This document shows, piece by piece, positions 62,918 to 64,000 of a DNA stretch of 64,000 bases. This stretch comes from Paenibacillus phyllosphaerae (lineage in GTDB: Bacteria; Bacillota; Bacilli; Paenibacillales; Paenibacillaceae): NCBI RefSeq assembly GCF_014192105.1, contig NZ_JACHXK010000010.1, forward strand, positions 1-64,000, given 5' to 3'. The position numbers were made by a program, and so were the translations under genes. The notes under the pieces were generated by a model, which was not told the origin of the DNA, did not search any database, and saw only the letters and a program-made list of their open reading frames with translations. Within the stretch, counting starts at the first letter, position 1; each line of letters opens with the position of its first letter.

Positions 62918-63041
62918 ACATGGAATGAAATGCGTTTGCGCCATCAAAGACGGCGAAAGCCGTTTCACCTTGCGGTCCGCAATCGCGCTGGGCTACAATG
63001 GCTCTATGGAAGTGACGAACGTAAAGTGAGGCGCAAGCGCG

Positions 63042-63263
63042 ATGAAGGAAGCGGAACATAGCAAGATCGAGGACCAGCAAGCTGAACTGATGCGTGAGAA
63101 TGAAAGACTGAGGCAAGAGAACGGGGAACTGCTGGAGGAGGGCGTAAGGCTGCGTGAAGAGAATGAGCGGCTGCGTCAGGAGACGGTGAAGCTTAGGGGC
63201 GTTATTCGTTCCCGCGTCCAAGAGACGATGTCCAGCCGTCTGAAGGATGCGCTAAGGGAGTAG
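63042..63263 (+). CDS. small coiled-coil protein
   Basis: 73 residues, almost wholly heptad-like: repeated LRQENGELLEEGVRLREEN and ENERLRQE blocks with Leu every seven residues, ending in a basic segment. It should form a parallel coiled coil. No known family. The ribosome site is weak (GTGAGG, 17 nt upstream). Composition and repeat structure fit a real protein, but the call is moderate. Confidence 0.55.
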   Translation: MKEAEHSKIEDQQAELMRENERLRQENGELLEEGVRLREENERLRQETVKLRGVIRSRVQETMSSRLKDALRE

Positions 63264-63389
63264 CAAGCGAGCTTGGCTGGCTTAAAGGCGCGCCGCCGCA
63301 AGATTTCCGGAAGGATCGTCCATTTGCGGGTGGCATCGGATGTGAAAAAACGCTACAATATGAGCAGTACATGTAAATGAGGTGATCTC

Positions 63390-63611
63390 ATGTCAGAAGA
63401 ACAAGTAACCCCTGAAGTAAGCCAGGAAGAAACGATTCAAGAACCTAAGAAGGTCTCCCTTGCCGAGGCGGTCAAGCAGAAGCTTGCCCAGAAGAAGCAG
63501 GAGCAGAGCAACGGCGGCAAGCAGAAGTTCGGCCAAGGCGGCAATCAAGCCGTCATGAAGAGCCAGAACACGAAGAAAGTTAACAATCAGCGCAAGAAAA
63601 TGGGTGTCTAA
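63390..63611 (+). CDS. small low-complexity basic protein
   Basis: 73 residues: an acidic Glu/Thr start, then VSLAEAVKQKLAQKKQEQ as a helix, then a Gln/Asn/Gly/Lys-rich tail ending NNQRKKMGV. Likely soluble, partly disordered, and possibly nucleic-acid binding by charge. Unrecognised. ATG with GAGGTGAT upstream, and a terminator follows 8 nt after the stop, supporting a real transcript. Confidence 0.65.
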   Translation: MSEEQVTPEVSQEETIQEPKKVSLAEAVKQKLAQKKQEQSNGGKQKFGQGGNQAVMKSQNTKKVNNQRKKMGV

Positions 63612-63618
63612 AACATCT

Positions 63619-63648
63619 GAACCGGGGGCCGTGAGCTTCCGGTTTTTT
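63619..63648 (+). terminator. terminator of the small basic protein gene
   Basis: Stem ACCGG with CCGGT (extended by flanking A-T pairs) and a run of six Ts. Confidence 0.75.
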
Positions 63649-63787
63649 AATTTTAAAATCCGCATTGCCAAATTACGAACACATGTTCTATAATTGGTAA
63701 AAATATGGTCTAGTTTTCCGATGCAGGAAATAAACTGGTCCACGTGGAAAATAAATGGATATAACGCAGAGTATGGAGATGACAACG

Positions 63788-64000
63788 ATGGTGACGGTGA
63801 CAGAAGCTTTTGTAGACTCGATCGCGCTTAATGCGAGCGCGGCTAAGAATGGCCGCGACCTCGTCAAGAAGAATAGTTTCACGCTGCTGAACCGTTCGGA
63901 GGATGGATCGCTTCTGTTCGGCGAATGCAAGGGCAGCGGCAAGGAACCGTACCGCTGTTCGGCTGACTTCGCCAAGCCGGAGAGTCCCGTGTACCGCTGT
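63788..64000 (+). CDS. SWIM zinc finger protein (5' part, runs off the window)
   Basis: The first 71 codons are present and open to the window end. VTEAFVDSIALNASAAKNGRDLVKKNSF and SLLFGECKGSGKEPYRCSADF match the conserved N-terminus of bacterial SWIM zinc finger proteins, and the final Cys (PVYRC) is the expected first zinc ligand. These proteins are often paired with MoxR AAA and vWA genes. The start may be ATG 63788 (GGAG 9 nt upstream) or the in-frame ATGs at 63779 or 63773. Confidence 0.82.
   Translation, partial: MVTVTEAFVDSIALNASAAKNGRDLVKKNSFTLLNRSEDGSLLFGECKGSGKEPYRCSADFAKPESPVYRC

Noticed and set aside
1-64000. CRISPR arrays, insertion sequences, integrative element ends
   Set aside because: No regularly spaced short repeats, transposase genes or paired terminal repeats were found by reading; the only regular repeat is the coding repeat at 10033-13826.

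Overview
The window looks like chromosomal DNA of a spore-forming, GC-rich Firmicute of the Paenibacillaceae (Paenibacillus, Cohnella or a relative). Evidence: strong AGGAGG-type ribosome sites, frequent GTG/TTG starts, SLH-anchored surface proteins, a YheC/YheD spore-coat-type protein, a Bacillus-type gluconate operon with recognisable GntR and catabolite-repression sites, and a preQ1-I riboswitch before queF. No prophage, IS element or CRISPR array was recognised.

Layout. (1) 1-900: a cluster of nine tRNA genes (first one cut by the window edge) closed by a terminator. (2) 1-3.8 kb: a Tat-exported PhoX-like protein and an acetyltransferase. (3) 3.9-16.4 kb: a surface cluster with a DUF6916 protein, three tail-collar (microcystin-dependent-type) proteins and a giant 3,514-residue SLH protein that carries a 1,074-bp tandem repeat. 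(4) 17-21.3 kb: slipin, RtcB RNA ligase and AAA ATPase. (5) 21.8-25.6 kb: MATE exporter, CBO0543 membrane protein, aromatic acid exporter family protein and a DUF985 cupin. (6) 25.7-33.9 kb: two WYL-domain regulators divergent from an RlaP-Hen1-Pnkp RNA repair operon, followed by a sirtuin. (7) 34-39.5 kb: a SEC-C protein and the gntR-gntP-gntK gluconate operon. (8) 39.7-53.8 kb: an SLH surface protein, a cell-wall amidase, an ABC ATPase, queF, a phosphoesterase, leucine dehydrogenase, a stress protein, a sugar-dehydrogenase-like lipoprotein, an acetyltransferase and an orphan PAS histidine kinase. (9) 54-59.7 kb: a small SEC-C protein, DUF1904, a second RtcB, YkuK and nicotinate phosphoribosyltransferase. 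(10) 59.7-64 kb: a D,D-carboxypeptidase, a HAD hydrolase, a second CBO0543 protein, a YheC/D protein, two small proteins and the start of a SWIM zinc-finger protein.

The main biological theme is RNA repair. Within about 40 kb lie two RtcB ligases, a complete Pnkp/Hen1 end-healing, methylating and sealing system with its RlaP nucleotidyltransferase, two WYL regulators suited to sense damage or stress, a slipin and an AAA ATPase. Both rtcB copies have a promoter of the same form (TTGACG, 18 nt, TAAGAT). Between promoter and rtcB each has short ORFs with good ribosome sites that end at intrinsic terminators, which suggests attenuation. NAD-linked genes (sirtuin, nicotinate phosphoribosyltransferase) sit beside both repair loci; any functional link is inference.

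Other genes are mostly housekeeping or accessory cell-surface functions. Promoter and terminator calls were made by eye.
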